NCBI GenBank assembly: GCA_000431795.1
Contig: FR887373.1
Span: forward strand, 1 to 29,985
Origin: Clostridium sp. CAG:302
GTDB lineage: Bacteria > Bacillota_I > Bacilli_A > RF39 > UBA660
Length of the DNA: 29,985 nt
Direction of reading: 5' to 3'
Shown: piece after piece, positions 20,816-29,530 of the stretch
Position numbering within the stretch: position 1 is the first letter of the stretch
Layout: each line of letters begins with the position of its first letter
Program-made: the position numbers and the translations under genes
The notes under the pieces: model-generated
What the model was told of the DNA's origin: nothing
Database searches by the model: none
Seen by the model: only the letters and a program-made list of their open reading frames with translations

Positions 20816-22432
20816 ATGGAAAAAGTCTATATATTTGGACATAGAAATCCTGATACTGATAGTGTTACTGCCGCTATTACACTATCTTATTTAAAAAATA
20901 GATTAGGTATGAATACTGTACCAGCAGTACTTAGTTCAATTAACTTAGAATCTAAGTTTGCTCTTAATTATTTTGGAGTAGAAGAGCCTATATTTTTAAA
21001 TGATGTTAATATCAAAATAAAAGATTTACAATATACTAAAAATTATACTGTTAAAGAAAATGATTCTATATATGAGGCATATTATAGAATGAATAAAGCT
21101 GGTATTAGTAAGATACCCGCTATTGATAATGATAAAAACTTACTTGGTATTCTTAGTATGAAGGATATTGCTAAAGATCAGTTTTCTTTTAACTATAGTT
21201 ATGTTAATGCTACTTATGATAATATTTGTGAAGTTATTAAAGGTAAAAGCATACTTAGATTTGATGATAATATAGATGGTAATCTACTAGTGGCATCCTA
21301 CAAGAGTACTACTTTTATCGAAGAAATTAATTTGGATAAAGATAGTATCTTAATTGTAGGTGATAGACATAGTATAATAGAGTATGCTGTTAATGCTGGT
21401 ATTAAATTAATTGTGATTACTGGTAATAATGAGATAAAGAGAGAACATATTGATATAGCAAGAAAAAATAATGTTAATATTATTATTACTCCTTATAATA
21501 CATTAGAAACTACTAAAATATTCAATTTATGTAATAATGTTACTACTATTCTTAATACTGAAAAGGTTCTATGTGTTAATGAAAATGATTCTATTAATGA
21601 TTTTATTAAACTTGCTAATAAAACTAGATATAGTTATTATCCTGTGCTTGATAGAAAAAATAGATGTAAGGGTATTATAAGACTATCTGATGTTGGCTTT
21701 TCTCATAAAAAGAGTGTTATTTTAGTAGATCATAATTCTTATGAACAATCTGCAATTGGTCTTGAAGATGCTAATATACTTGAAATTATTGATCATCATA
21801 ATATTGGCACTATTGGTACTAATATGCCTATTAGTTTTAGAAATATGCCTGTAGGTAGTACTAATACTATTATTTATTATTTATATAAAGAACATAGAAT
21901 TTCTATTCCTAAAAAGATGGCTGGTCTTATGTTATCTGGTATATTATCTGATACACTAATTCTTACTAGTCCTACTACTACGGATAAAGATGTTGTAGCA
22001 GTTAAAGATCTTAGTAGAATAGCTAAAGTTAATTATAAAGATTATGGTTATAAAATGATTAAGGCTGGTTCTTCTCTTGAAGGTATGACTATGGAACAGG
22101 TACTTTATAAAGATTATAAGAACTATGTAATTAAAGGTAATAAAGTTGGTTTAGGTCAAGTTATTACTACTGATATTAATGATGTTCTTAATAAGAAGAA
22201 CGAATACATAGATTTACTTAATACTATTAGTGAAAAAAATAATTACTTGTTTGTATGTTTATTTGTTACTAATATATTAGAAAATGGTACTTACGTACTT
22301 TATAGTGATAGAGCAAAAGATATTTTAGAATCTGCTTTTAACATTGATAATATTGAAGAGGGTATGTTCTTAAAAGGTATTGTATCTAGAAAACTTCAAA
22401 TACTTCCAAAGCTTATGAATGATATGGAGTAA
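20816..22432 (+). CDS. ppaC: CBS-domain manganese-dependent inorganic pyrophosphatase (family II)
   Basis: A 538-residue regulated family II pyrophosphatase, splitting PPi to phosphate. The DHH catalytic part is split: GHRNPDTDS (residues 8-16) at the N-terminus, then an inserted regulatory region with a CBS domain (about 70-120), a DRTGG-like domain (about 130-240; IVGDRHSII) and a second CBS domain (about 245-300). The catalytic part resumes with VDHNS (about 303) and IIDHHNIG (about 324-331), followed by the DHHA2 domain (about 410-535). In characterised members the CBS domains bind AMP/ADP (inhibiting) or ATP (activating), and the DRTGG form adds diadenosine polyphosphate control. GGAGG 8 bases before the ATG at 20816 fixes the start. 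Confidence 0.93.
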   Translation: MEKVYIFGHRNPDTDSVTAAITLSYLKNRLGMNTVPAVLSSINLESKFALNYFGVEEPIFLNDVNIKIKDLQYTKNYTVKENDSIYEAYYRMNKAGISKIPAIDNDKNLLGILSMKDIAKDQFSFNYSYVNATYDNICEVIKGKSILRFDDNIDGNLLVASYKSTTFIEEINLDKDSILIVGDRHSIIEYAVNAGIKLIVITGNNEIKREHIDIARKNNVNIIITPYNTLETTKIFNLCNNVTTILNTEKVLCVNENDSINDFIKLANKTRYSYYPVLDRKNRCKGIIRLSDVGFSHKKSVILVDHNSYEQSAIGLEDANILEIIDHHNIGTIGTNMPISFRNMPVGSTNTIIYYLYKEHRISIPKKMAGLMLSGILSDTLILTSPTTTDKDVVAVKDLSRIAKVNYKDYGYKMIKAGSSLEGMTMEQVLYKDYKNYVIKGNKVGLGQVITTDINDVLNKKNEYIDLLNTISEKNNYLFVCLFVTNILENGTYVLYSDRAKDILESAFNIDNIEEGMFLKGIVSRKLQILPKLMNDME

Positions 22433-22494
22433 TTGACTTTTGAATACATTTGTTGTATTATATAGGTGTATTTTGACGAAAGATAGGGTGTTTA

Positions 22495-22989
22495 ATGGTA
22501 ATGGAAAATATTATAAATATTAATGAGTATAACGATTTAATCAACGAGTCAAATATAATAAAAAATGAAATAGAAGAAATAGATAAAGATATTATTAGTT
22601 CTAATAATGGAATTAAAGTTGCAGGTAAAAACATTAATGGTGCTTTAATTGCCGCTGGGGCTAGTATTGCCACTTGTATAGTTACTTTGGCACTTAAAAC
22701 TCCAATTTTAGTATCTTTTATATCTGGTGGAATGGCTGCTGTGTCATTTAATTGGGCTCTTACTGCTACTAGTTACATAAATATTGAAAAAAAAAGAATA
22801 TTAGAATGTAATAATAAAAAAATGTCACTTATAGATAAGCAAGTTGAATTAAAAAAGAGAATATTAAGTATTGAAAAAAATAGAGAAAATAATTTTAACT
22901 TAACTGAAATAAGCAAAAATACAGCGTTTAATGTTAAAACTAAAGCAGGGGTTAAGGTTAAAAAAAGAAGTATTAATGATAACAAGTAA
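22495..22989 (+). CDS. Hypothetical protein with helical hairpin membrane segment
   Basis: A 164-residue protein that I do not recognise. A hydrophilic N-terminal helix (about 1-40) precedes two adjoining hydrophobic segments (about 46-64 and 68-92, rich in Ala, Gly and Ser) that could form a membrane hairpin. A long basic coiled coil (about 95-164) ends with many Lys and Arg. The ribosome binding site is weak: AGGGTG sits 4 bases before the ATG at 22495 and 10 before the ATG at 22501, and either may be used. Codon use fits the chromosome. It is about 60 bases after the pyrophosphatase gene and may be co-transcribed. Confidence 0.6.
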   Translation: MVMENIININEYNDLINESNIIKNEIEEIDKDIISSNNGIKVAGKNINGALIAAGASIATCIVTLALKTPILVSFISGGMAAVSFNWALTATSYINIEKKRILECNNKKMSLIDKQVELKKRILSIEKNRENNFNLTEISKNTAFNVKTKAGVKVKKRSINDNK

Positions 22990-23014
22990 TTATATTTGTT
23001 AACTGATATTTATT

Positions 23015-23121
23015 AAGCATATTTACTATTGTATTATTAATTATTCATTAAATAGTATTGATAAAAAAGTCAATATTATTTATTTGAAAACATTAATATA
23101 TTAATAAGTATGCTTTTTATT
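23015..23121 (+). terminator. Branched intergenic RNA structure ending in a T-rich tract
   Basis: An outer 11-bp stem (23015-23025 with 23105-23115, one G-U pair) encloses an inner 11-bp stem (23051-23061/23070-23080, one G-U pair) and a self-complementary segment (23092-23103). A T-rich tract follows (23114-23121). It ends the 22495 transcript or acts as a leader element; the ackA promoter lies after it. Confidence 0.45.
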
Positions 23122-23151
23122 TAATTTTTTGTTTCTTATTTTTAGGAAATC

Positions 23152-23160
23152 TGCTATAAT
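23152..23160 (+). promoter_or_regulatory. Extended -10 of ackA-nrnA
   Basis: TG-C-TATAAT at 23152-23160; -35 weak. The context ATCTGCTATAAT is shared with the nuclease promoter at 6187-6197. GAAAGAGGTG follows as ribosome binding site before the ATG at 23182. Confidence 0.5.
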
Positions 23161-23181
23161 ATAGGAGAAAGAGGTGTTATA

Positions 23182-24366
23182 ATGATTATATTATCAGTAA
23201 ATGCTGGTAGTTCATCTTTAAAATTTACTGGATTTGAGATGCCTAGTGAAGATGTTCTAATCAGTGGTGTATTTGAAAGAATAGGAATTGATAATAGTTT
23301 TTATACTATTAAAGTAAATGGTGAAAAGATTAAGAAAGAGGTAGAATTACCTAATCATAAAGTTGCTTTTGAAATTTTAATTAAAGAACTTATGGACAAT
23401 AAGATTGTTGAATCTTTGGATGAAATTAAAGGTGTAGGACATAGAATCGTACAAGGTGGTGCTTATTTTGATAAGACTGTAATTGCTGATGAAGATGCTG
23501 TTAGTAAAATTGATGAACTAGCTAGTTTAGCTCCTTTACATAATCATGCCGCTATTGTGGGTATTAATGCCGCTAAAGAAGTTATGCCTAATGCTGTTCA
23601 GACTGTTGTATTTGATACAGCCTTCCATCAAACTATGGCTCCATGTGAATATATGTATGCAGTACCTTATGCTTGGTATAAAGAATATGGTATTAGAAAA
23701 TATGGTGCTCATGGTACTAGTCATAAATATGTTTCTCAAAGAATGAATGAAATTCTTGGTAGAAATGATACTAAACTTATTACTTGTCATATTGGTAATG
23801 GTGCTTCAATTAGTGCTGTTAAAGATGGTAAGTGTGTTGATACTTCAATGGGTCTTACTCCTAATGCTGGATTAATTATGGGTTCAAGATGTGGTGATAT
23901 GGATGCTACTGTTGTTACTTATGCTATGGAAAAGACTGGTATGACTCCTAAAGAGATGGATATTGTACTTAATAAACAAAGTGGCTTACTTGGAATAAGT
24001 GGTGTATCTAGTGATTCAAGAGACATTGAAGAAGGTATTAAAAATGGTAATGAAAGATGTATTTTAGCACAAGAAATGTATGTAAAGAGAATAGTTGAAT
24101 ATATTGCTAAATACTATGTTCTTCTTGGTGGATGTGATGCTATCGTATTTACTGCTGGTGTTGGAGAAAACTCTATTAGTACTAGAAAAGAAATTCTTAA
24201 TAAGCTTGCAGTACTTGGTATTAAAGTAGATGAAGAGGCTAACAATGTTAGAGGCGAAGAAAGAAAGATTACTACTGATGACTCTGCTGTTCCTGCTTAC
24301 ATCATTCCTACTAATGAAGAGTTAATGATTGCTAAAGACACTTATTCATTAGTATTACAAGGATAA
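23182..24366 (+). CDS. ackA: Acetate kinase
   Basis: Full-length acetate kinase (394 residues), converting acetyl phosphate and ADP to acetate and ATP, the last step of fermentative ATP generation from acetyl-CoA. Family signatures are present: NAGSSSLKF at the N-terminus, GHRIVQGGAYF, FDTAFHQTM, HGTSHKYVSQR, and CHIGNGASISAV with DTSMGLTPNAGLIMGSRCGDMDA, plus FTAGVGENS near the end. The phosphotransacetylase gene is not in this window. The nrnA gene begins 2 bases after the stop, so the two are co-transcribed and probably coupled. Confidence 0.98.
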   Translation: MIILSVNAGSSSLKFTGFEMPSEDVLISGVFERIGIDNSFYTIKVNGEKIKKEVELPNHKVAFEILIKELMDNKIVESLDEIKGVGHRIVQGGAYFDKTVIADEDAVSKIDELASLAPLHNHAAIVGINAAKEVMPNAVQTVVFDTAFHQTMAPCEYMYAVPYAWYKEYGIRKYGAHGTSHKYVSQRMNEILGRNDTKLITCHIGNGASISAVKDGKCVDTSMGLTPNAGLIMGSRCGDMDATVVTYAMEKTGMTPKEMDIVLNKQSGLLGISGVSSDSRDIEEGIKNGNERCILAQEMYVKRIVEYIAKYYVLLGGCDAIVFTAGVGENSISTRKEILNKLAVLGIKVDEEANNVRGEERKITTDDSAVPAYIIPTNEELMIAKDTYSLVLQG

Positions 24367-24367
24367 T

Positions 24368-25318
24368 ATGAATATATATAAGCAAATATTTAAAGTAATT
24401 AAAAAATATGATACCATTGTTATAGCAAGACATATTGGTGCTGATCCTGATGCTTTAGGTTCTCAGTTTGCACTTAAGGAAATAATCTTAAAGACTTTTC
24501 CTAATAAAAAAGTATATGCTGTTGGTAATCCTGCAAGTAGATTTAAGTTTTTTGGAAATAATGAAAAGATAGATAACATCGATACTACTAAAGGGCTACT
24601 TATCGTTTTGGATACTCCAGATATTAAGAGAATTGATGGTGTTAGTCTTAATAATTTTGAATATGTTATTAAAATAGATCACCATCCAATTATTGATAAG
24701 TATGCTAATATTGAATTAATTGATGAAGACTCTTGTAGTACTAGTCAATTAATACTTGAATTTATATTTAATAATAAAATTGAAATAAACAAGGAAATAG
24801 GAGAAAAATTATACTTAGGAATTGTTGGTGATACTGATAGATTCTTACATGATTATACATCTTCGAAAACATTTAGTTTGGTTACTAGATTACTTGAAGA
24901 AACTAATATAGATTTTACTTCTTTATATAAAGTCTTATATCAAAGACCTATTTCTGAGATTAGATTTGAAGGATATATTTACCAGAATTTAATTCTTACT
25001 GAAAATGGTGTTGCTTATATTAAAATTACAGATAGAAAGTTAAAGGAATTTGGTGTAGATAGTGCTGCTGCTGGTAACATGATTAATGATTTAAAGTTTG
25101 TTAATGAAATTATTGTTTGGGTATTTCTTACCGAGGATATTAAAAGTAATTTAATCAGGGCAAATATAAGATCTGTTGGTCCTTATATAAATGATGTTGC
25201 TACTAAATTTGGTGGTGGTGGTCATAAATATGCTTCTGGAGTAAAACTTAAGACTTGGGATGATTCTGATAAATTAATTAATGAACTTGATGAGTTAGTT
25301 AAGAATTATAAGAATTAA
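24368..25318 (+). CDS. nrnA: DHH/DHHA1 phosphoesterase, NrnA-type oligoribonuclease / pAp phosphatase
   Basis: A 316-residue DHH-family protein. HIGADPDALGS (residues 22-32) and IDHHP (about 105) supply the metal-binding DHH motifs, with VLDTPD and GDTDRF between the lobes. GGGGHKYASG (about 281-290) is the DHHA1 substrate-binding signature. Length and motifs match NrnA, which removes nucleotides from short RNAs and in Bacillus also dephosphorylates 3'-phosphoadenosine 5'-phosphate; pGpG or c-di-AMP breakdown products are other substrates in the family. The ATG follows the ackA stop with one intervening base and no separate ribosome binding site other than AAGGATAAT. A terminator at 25362 ends the operon. 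Confidence 0.9.
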   Translation: MNIYKQIFKVIKKYDTIVIARHIGADPDALGSQFALKEIILKTFPNKKVYAVGNPASRFKFFGNNEKIDNIDTTKGLLIVLDTPDIKRIDGVSLNNFEYVIKIDHHPIIDKYANIELIDEDSCSTSQLILEFIFNNKIEINKEIGEKLYLGIVGDTDRFLHDYTSSKTFSLVTRLLEETNIDFTSLYKVLYQRPISEIRFEGYIYQNLILTENGVAYIKITDRKLKEFGVDSAAAGNMINDLKFVNEIIVWVFLTEDIKSNLIRANIRSVGPYINDVATKFGGGGHKYASGVKLKTWDDSDKLINELDELVKNYKN

Positions 25319-25361
25319 GCTATTTATTACATTGTTATAATTTTATCATAGTTAATAATTA

Positions 25362-25389
25362 AAGTTAAACTTATGTTTGACTTTTTTTT
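25362..25389 (+). terminator. Terminator of ackA-nrnA
   Basis: AAGTTAAAC (25362-25370) and GTTTGACTT (25375-25383) pair with one G-U around TTAT, followed by T through 25389. Confidence 0.8.
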
Positions 25390-25405
25390 ATTGTTGTGAT
25401 AAAAT
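25377..25405 (+). promoter_or_regulatory. Promoter of sigA, overlapping the upstream terminator
   Basis: TTGACT (25377-25382), 17-base spacer, TAAAAT (25400-25405) preceded by TGA (extended -10). The -35 is part of the 3' arm of the terminator. A leader of about 45 bases, including a purine-rich GAAGGGGAAGAG tract, precedes AAGGAGG and the ATG. Confidence 0.72.
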
Positions 25406-25456
25406 ATTAACTCGCTGAAGGGGAAGAGACTGCAAAGTAATTTTAAGGAGGTTTTT

Positions 25457-26707
25457 ATGGATAAAATAATTAATGAAATTAGTAATATTAAAGTATTGAA
25501 TTTAAAAGAATATAATAATCTTATTAGTAGATATGGTATTAATGATGTTAATCTAGCATTTAAGCAAATACTAAATCTTAGTACTAAAAAACAAGAATTA
25601 CTGAAATTATATAGTATTGCTTTTATCGTTATTGATATAACTAGTCAAAATAAAAGAAATAACATTTATGGTTTCTTATGTAATAAATATGGTCAAGATG
25701 TAGTAGATAAGTTTATATCAGAATATGAAATATCAATTCTATCTTTTATTGATGATGATAAAATTAATGAATTACTCAATGCCGCGATTGACTTTGAAGA
25801 AACAAGAGAAAACTTAAATAACGAAGAAAAAAGTAATGATGAAAGCATTGATAACAATAACTTTTATACTGATAGTGACTCTGTCAAGGTGTATTTAAGG
25901 GAAATTGGTAGTTTACCTTTATTAAAAGCTGAAGAAGAAAAAGCTATAGCAATTGCCGCTAAAAAAGGGGATGAAAAAGCCAGAAAAAAATTAATTGAAT
26001 CTAATTTGAGACTTGTCGTTTCTATAGCTAAGCATTTTGTATATCATGGACTTTCTCTTTTGGATTTAATACAAGAAGGAAACCTTGGTCTTATGAAAGC
26101 TGTAGAAAAATTTGATCCTTATAAAGGATTTAAATTTAGTACTTATGCCACTTGGTGGATTAGGCAAGCTATTACTAGAGCACTTGCCGATCATGCTAAT
26201 ACTATAAGAATTCCTGTTCATGCCCATGAACTTATTGGAAAAATTAATAGAACAAAAAAAATCTTAACGATGACTAATTCTGGTGAACCTAGTGATGAAG
26301 AGGTGGCAAAGTATCTAAATATTGATGTAGCAAAAATTGAAGAAGCTAAGTTAATAATGGAAAAAACAAATTTGATCTCTTTAGATACTCCTATTAAATC
26401 TGATGGAGATAGAGATGATTCTGTTATTGGAGATTTTATTCCTAGTACTGATGATGATCCGGAGGAAATTGCTTATAAAATGGCACTTGAAGAAACTGTC
26501 AAAGAAGTTTTAGCCACTTTAACTCCTAGGGAACAAAAAGTTTTAGAGTTAAGATTTGGACTTAATGACAATAAAATTTTTACACTAGATGAAATTGGCC
26601 AAATGCTTGGTGTTACTAGAGAAAGAATTAGGCAAATTGAAAATAAAGCTATAAGAAAAATAAAAGTTCCTGTTAGGAGAAAAAAGTTAGATCCTTTTAT
26701 TAAATAA
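25457..26707 (+). CDS. sigA: RNA polymerase primary sigma factor (SigA/RpoD)
   Basis: A 416-residue primary sigma factor. Residues about 1-130 are a divergent region-1.1-like segment with an acidic end. Region 1.2 is DSVKVYLREIGSLPLL (about 138-155). Region 2 includes NLRLVVSIAKHF, DLIQEGNLGLMKAVEKFDPYKGFKFSTYATWWIRQAI. Region 3.0 is RIPVHAHELIGKINR, which keeps the His and Glu that contact the extended -10 in E. coli sigma 70. SLDTPI and GDFIP mark region 3.2. Region 4 is LTPREQKVLELRFGL to TLDEIGQMLGVTRERIRQIENKAIRKI. It should direct most promoters seen here. AAGGAGG precedes the ATG. The dnaG gene often found upstream is absent; nrnA is there instead. Confidence 0.97.
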   Translation: MDKIINEISNIKVLNLKEYNNLISRYGINDVNLAFKQILNLSTKKQELLKLYSIAFIVIDITSQNKRNNIYGFLCNKYGQDVVDKFISEYEISILSFIDDDKINELLNAAIDFEETRENLNNEEKSNDESIDNNNFYTDSDSVKVYLREIGSLPLLKAEEEKAIAIAAKKGDEKARKKLIESNLRLVVSIAKHFVYHGLSLLDLIQEGNLGLMKAVEKFDPYKGFKFSTYATWWIRQAITRALADHANTIRIPVHAHELIGKINRTKKILTMTNSGEPSDEEVAKYLNIDVAKIEEAKLIMEKTNLISLDTPIKSDGDRDDSVIGDFIPSTDDDPEEIAYKMALEETVKEVLATLTPREQKVLELRFGLNDNKIFTLDEIGQMLGVTRERIRQIENKAIRKIKVPVRRKKLDPFIK

Positions 26708-26709
26708 TT

Positions 26710-26740
26710 AGATATAAGTACAAGTTGCTTATATCTTTTT
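26710..26740 (+). terminator. Terminator of sigA
   Basis: AGATATAAG (26710-26718) and CTTATATCT (26728-26736) form a 9-bp stem with a 9-base loop, then T through 26740. Confidence 0.85.
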
Positions 26741-26751
26741 TACTCTAATAG

Positions 26752-26780
26752 TTTTCAAAATGCTACAAAAGTGTTATAAT
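26752..26780 (+). promoter_or_regulatory. Promoter of the suf operon
   Basis: TTTTCA (26752-26757), 17-base spacer, TATAAT (26775-26780) with TGT before it (extended -10). No obvious IscR- or Fur-type operator is seen. Confidence 0.62.
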
Positions 26781-26805
26781 TATTAGGAAAAGAGGGATAG
26801 AGGAT

Positions 26806-27576
26806 ATGTTAAAAATAGAAAATCTAGAAGTTACTACAGATAATAAGAAAATATTAAAAAATTTTAATATGGTAATTAATGATGGTGAAATTCACGTTAT
26901 AATGGGACCAAATGGTACTGGTAAATCGACATTATCACGAGTAATTATGGGTGATCCTAATTATAAAATCATTAATGGTAGTATAGAATTTAATGGCGAT
27001 AATTTAAATTCTTTTTCTACTGATGAAAGAGCTAAGAAGGGAATATTTCTTGCTATGCAATATCCTATGGAAATAGAAGGAGTATCAAACCAAGACTTTC
27101 TAAGAACTGCAATTAGTAGTGTTAATAATAAAAGAATAGGATTATATGATTTTATATTAAAATGTGAAAAAGGTGCTGAGGAATTATCTATGAATAAGGA
27201 TTTAATTCATCGTAGTTTAAATGTTGGCTTTTCAGGTGGTGAAAAGAAGAAGAATGAAGTATTACAAATAAAACTTCTTATGCCTAAATTTATTATTTTA
27301 GATGAACTTGATTCTGGACTTGATGTAGATAGCCTTAGAATTACTAGTGAAAATATAAAGAAATATAAAGCGGAAAATCCTAGTACTTCTATTTTAATTA
27401 TCACACATCACCCTAAAATATTAGAATACTTGCATCCTGATTATGTTCATATAATGAATAATGGTAAAATTATTAAAACTGGTAATTATGATTTAGCAAT
27501 GGAAGTAGAAAAAAATGGATACAATTATTTTAAAGATAGTAATAATGATATAACTAAAGAGGTAACTAATGAATAA
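26806..27576 (+). CDS. sufC: Fe-S cluster assembly ATPase SufC
   Basis: A 256-residue ABC-type ATPase of the SUF iron-sulfur cluster scaffold. Walker A is GPNGTGKST (residues 34-42); the Q-loop region reads AMQYPMEIEGVSNQDFLRTA, typical of SufC; the degenerate signature FSGGEKKKNEVLQ (about 142-154) and Walker B FIILDELDSGLDVDSL follow, then the switch His in IITHHPKIL. SufC is soluble and works bound to SufB/SufD, where ATP turnover opens the scaffold for cluster building. It is the first gene of the operon, and the next gene overlaps its end by 8 bases. Confidence 0.96.
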   Translation: MLKIENLEVTTDNKKILKNFNMVINDGEIHVIMGPNGTGKSTLSRVIMGDPNYKIINGSIEFNGDNLNSFSTDERAKKGIFLAMQYPMEIEGVSNQDFLRTAISSVNNKRIGLYDFILKCEKGAEELSMNKDLIHRSLNVGFSGGEKKKNEVLQIKLLMPKFIILDELDSGLDVDSLRITSENIKKYKAENPSTSILIITHHPKILEYLHPDYVHIMNNGKIIKTGNYDLAMEVEKNGYNYFKDSNNDITKEVTNE

Positions 27577-28333
27577 AATAAATGTAGTAGATAATAAGAT
27601 TATTCCTTTTGATAATACTGATGTTATATTAAATAATAATATTATTACCTTTACTAATAACGGAGACTATTATTTAGAATATATTACTTCTAATAATGTT
27701 AATATTACTATAAATATAGAAGATAATGTATGTGTACAGTTATTTGAATATTCTAATAATAACGATATTAATACTAATATTACATATAATTTAGGAAAAA
27801 ATTCTTCATTAATAATTAGTAAGTTTTATTATAATGATAATACTAACGAAGAAATTAATATTTATTTAAATAAAAAGAATGCTAATATTAAATATAATTT
27901 TTCTAGTATTAGTAAAAATCATGATAATTATTTAATTAATATATATCATAATGATAGTACTACTAATAGTGATGTATTTAATAGAACTATAGCTAAGGAG
28001 AATAGTAGTAATAATTTTGATATTAATAGTTATGTAGAGAATAAGATATTGGATTGTTATTTGAATCAAAGCACTAAGATTATTACTTTAGGAGACTCTA
28101 ATAATAAGATTAATCCTAATATGTTTACTCATGATAATAGTGTTACTGCAATTCATGCATCAGTAATTGGTAATGTTAATGAAGAAGAATTATTCTATTT
28201 AATGAGTAGAGGTATTTCCTATAATGAGGCTATTAAAATTATTATAAAAGGAATTATTTTGTCAAATATTAATCCTAATATGGAATATAGAGAAAAAATA
28301 CTTAATATTTTGGAAGAAGTAGGAGGTGAATAG
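27569..28333 (+). CDS. Short SufB/SufD-type scaffold protein
   Basis: A 254-residue member of the SufB/SufD family, recognised by its C-terminal signature: NPNMFTHDNSVTAIHASVIGNVNEEELFYLMSRGISYNEAIKIIIKGII. The upstream part is a Asn/Ile-rich beta-helix with DVFNRTIA and LDCYLNQSTKIITLGD segments matching the SufBD core. Usual SufD is about 350-430 and SufB about 465 residues, so the N-terminal helical domain is missing and only the beta-helix core remains. The conserved His (AIHAS) is present, but no cysteine sits in the place of the SufB cluster-associated Cys. It is the only scaffold gene in this operon, between sufC and sufS, most like sufD in position. SufB may be elsewhere in the genome. 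Confidence 0.82.
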   Translation: MNKINVVDNKIIPFDNTDVILNNNIITFTNNGDYYLEYITSNNVNITINIEDNVCVQLFEYSNNNDINTNITYNLGKNSSLIISKFYYNDNTNEEINIYLNKKNANIKYNFSSISKNHDNYLINIYHNDSTTNSDVFNRTIAKENSSNNFDINSYVENKILDCYLNQSTKIITLGDSNNKINPNMFTHDNSVTAIHASVIGNVNEEELFYLMSRGISYNEAIKIIIKGIILSNINPNMEYREKILNILEEVGGE

Positions 28334-29530
28334 ATGAATAGAGATGATTTTAAGATTTTAAAGAAAGATGTTATATACTTTGATAATGGAGCTACTACTT
28401 TGAAACCTAAGGTAGTAAGAGATGCTATATTAAAATATTATGATGAATATACTGCGAACACTCATAGAGGTGACTATAAACTAAGTGCCACTGTTGATAG
28501 TCTATATGAAGAGACTAGAAAAAAAATTAAAAACTTTATTAATGCTAAAGAACCTTCTGAAATTGTTTTTACGGATGGTACCACTAATGGTATGAATATT
28601 ATTGTTTCTGGTTTTTTTAAAGATTATTTGAAGAAAGATGATGAAGTTCTTATTACTCTTAGTGAACACGCTTCTAATATTATACCTTGGTTTATATTAC
28701 AAAAAGAAATAGGTATTAAAGTTAAATATATTGAACTTAATGATAATCATGAAGTAACTATCAATAATGTTAGAAAGGCTATAACTAACAAAACTAAAGT
28801 TATATCTCTTGCTTATACTACTAATGTAATCGGTGATGAGAGACCTATTAAAGAAATTAGTAAACTAGCCCATGATAATAATATAATCATGGTCGTAGAT
28901 GCTGCGCAAGGTATAGCACATAAAAAAATAGATGTCCAAGATGAAGACATTGATTTTATGGTATTTTCTGGTCATAAGATGTATGGCCCTACTGGTATTG
29001 GTGTCTTATACGGTAAATTTGATTTACTAGATAAAGTTAAACCATTTAATTATGGTGGTGGTATGAATGCTATGTTTACTAAGGATGGCTATGTTGAACT
29101 AAGAGAGATACCTACAAGACTTGAAGGTGGTACTCCAAATATTGAAGGAGTATTAGGTCTTAGTGCGGCAGTTAGTTATCTAGAAAATATTGGTATGGAT
29201 AAAATTAATAAGTACGAAAGAAATTTGAGAAAATATTTAATTAATGAACTATCTAAACTTGATTTTATTACTATATATAATAAAGATGTAGATACTAATA
29301 TAGTAGCTTTTAATATTAATGGAGTATTTGCACAAGATGCTGCGATATACTTAGATAAATATAATATATGTGTAAGAGCGGGTAATCACTGTGCTAAAAT
29401 ACTTGATAATGTCTTTAATATTAGTAATACAGTTAGAATTAGTTTAAGTTTTTATAATACTAAAGAAGAAATTGATTTACTTATCAATGTACTAAAGAAT
29501 AGTAATAATATATGGAAGGAAATATTATAA
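28334..29530 (+). CDS. sufS: Cysteine desulfurase SufS
   Basis: A 398-residue pyridoxal-phosphate enzyme releasing sulfur from cysteine for Fe-S clusters. The N-terminus YFDNGATTLKPKVV, HRGDYKLS, and the active-site Lys in FSGHKMYGPTGIGVLYG (Lys about 215) are typical. The persulfide Cys lies in RAGNHCAKI (about residue 353); His is replaced by Asn in the usual RAGHHC, a mild change. EGGTPNIEG and the SufS-type ALYD-like C-terminal region (FYNTKEEIDLLINVLK) place it in group II (SufS), which needs a SufU or SufE partner. Its ATG follows the scaffold stop (TAG) directly, and its TAA overlaps the sufU ATG by one base. Confidence 0.95.
   Translation: MNRDDFKILKKDVIYFDNGATTLKPKVVRDAILKYYDEYTANTHRGDYKLSATVDSLYEETRKKIKNFINAKEPSEIVFTDGTTNGMNIIVSGFFKDYLKKDDEVLITLSEHASNIIPWFILQKEIGIKVKYIELNDNHEVTINNVRKAITNKTKVISLAYTTNVIGDERPIKEISKLAHDNNIIMVVDAAQGIAHKKIDVQDEDIDFMVFSGHKMYGPTGIGVLYGKFDLLDKVKPFNYGGGMNAMFTKDGYVELREIPTRLEGGTPNIEGVLGLSAAVSYLENIGMDKINKYERNLRKYLINELSKLDFITIYNKDVDTNIVAFNINGVFAQDAAIYLDKYNICVRAGNHCAKILDNVFNISNTVRISLSFYNTKEEIDLLINVLKNSNNIWKEIL

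Noticed and set aside
23546..23746. 66-codon ORF inside ackA
   Set aside because: Out-of-frame shadow of a fully conserved gene.
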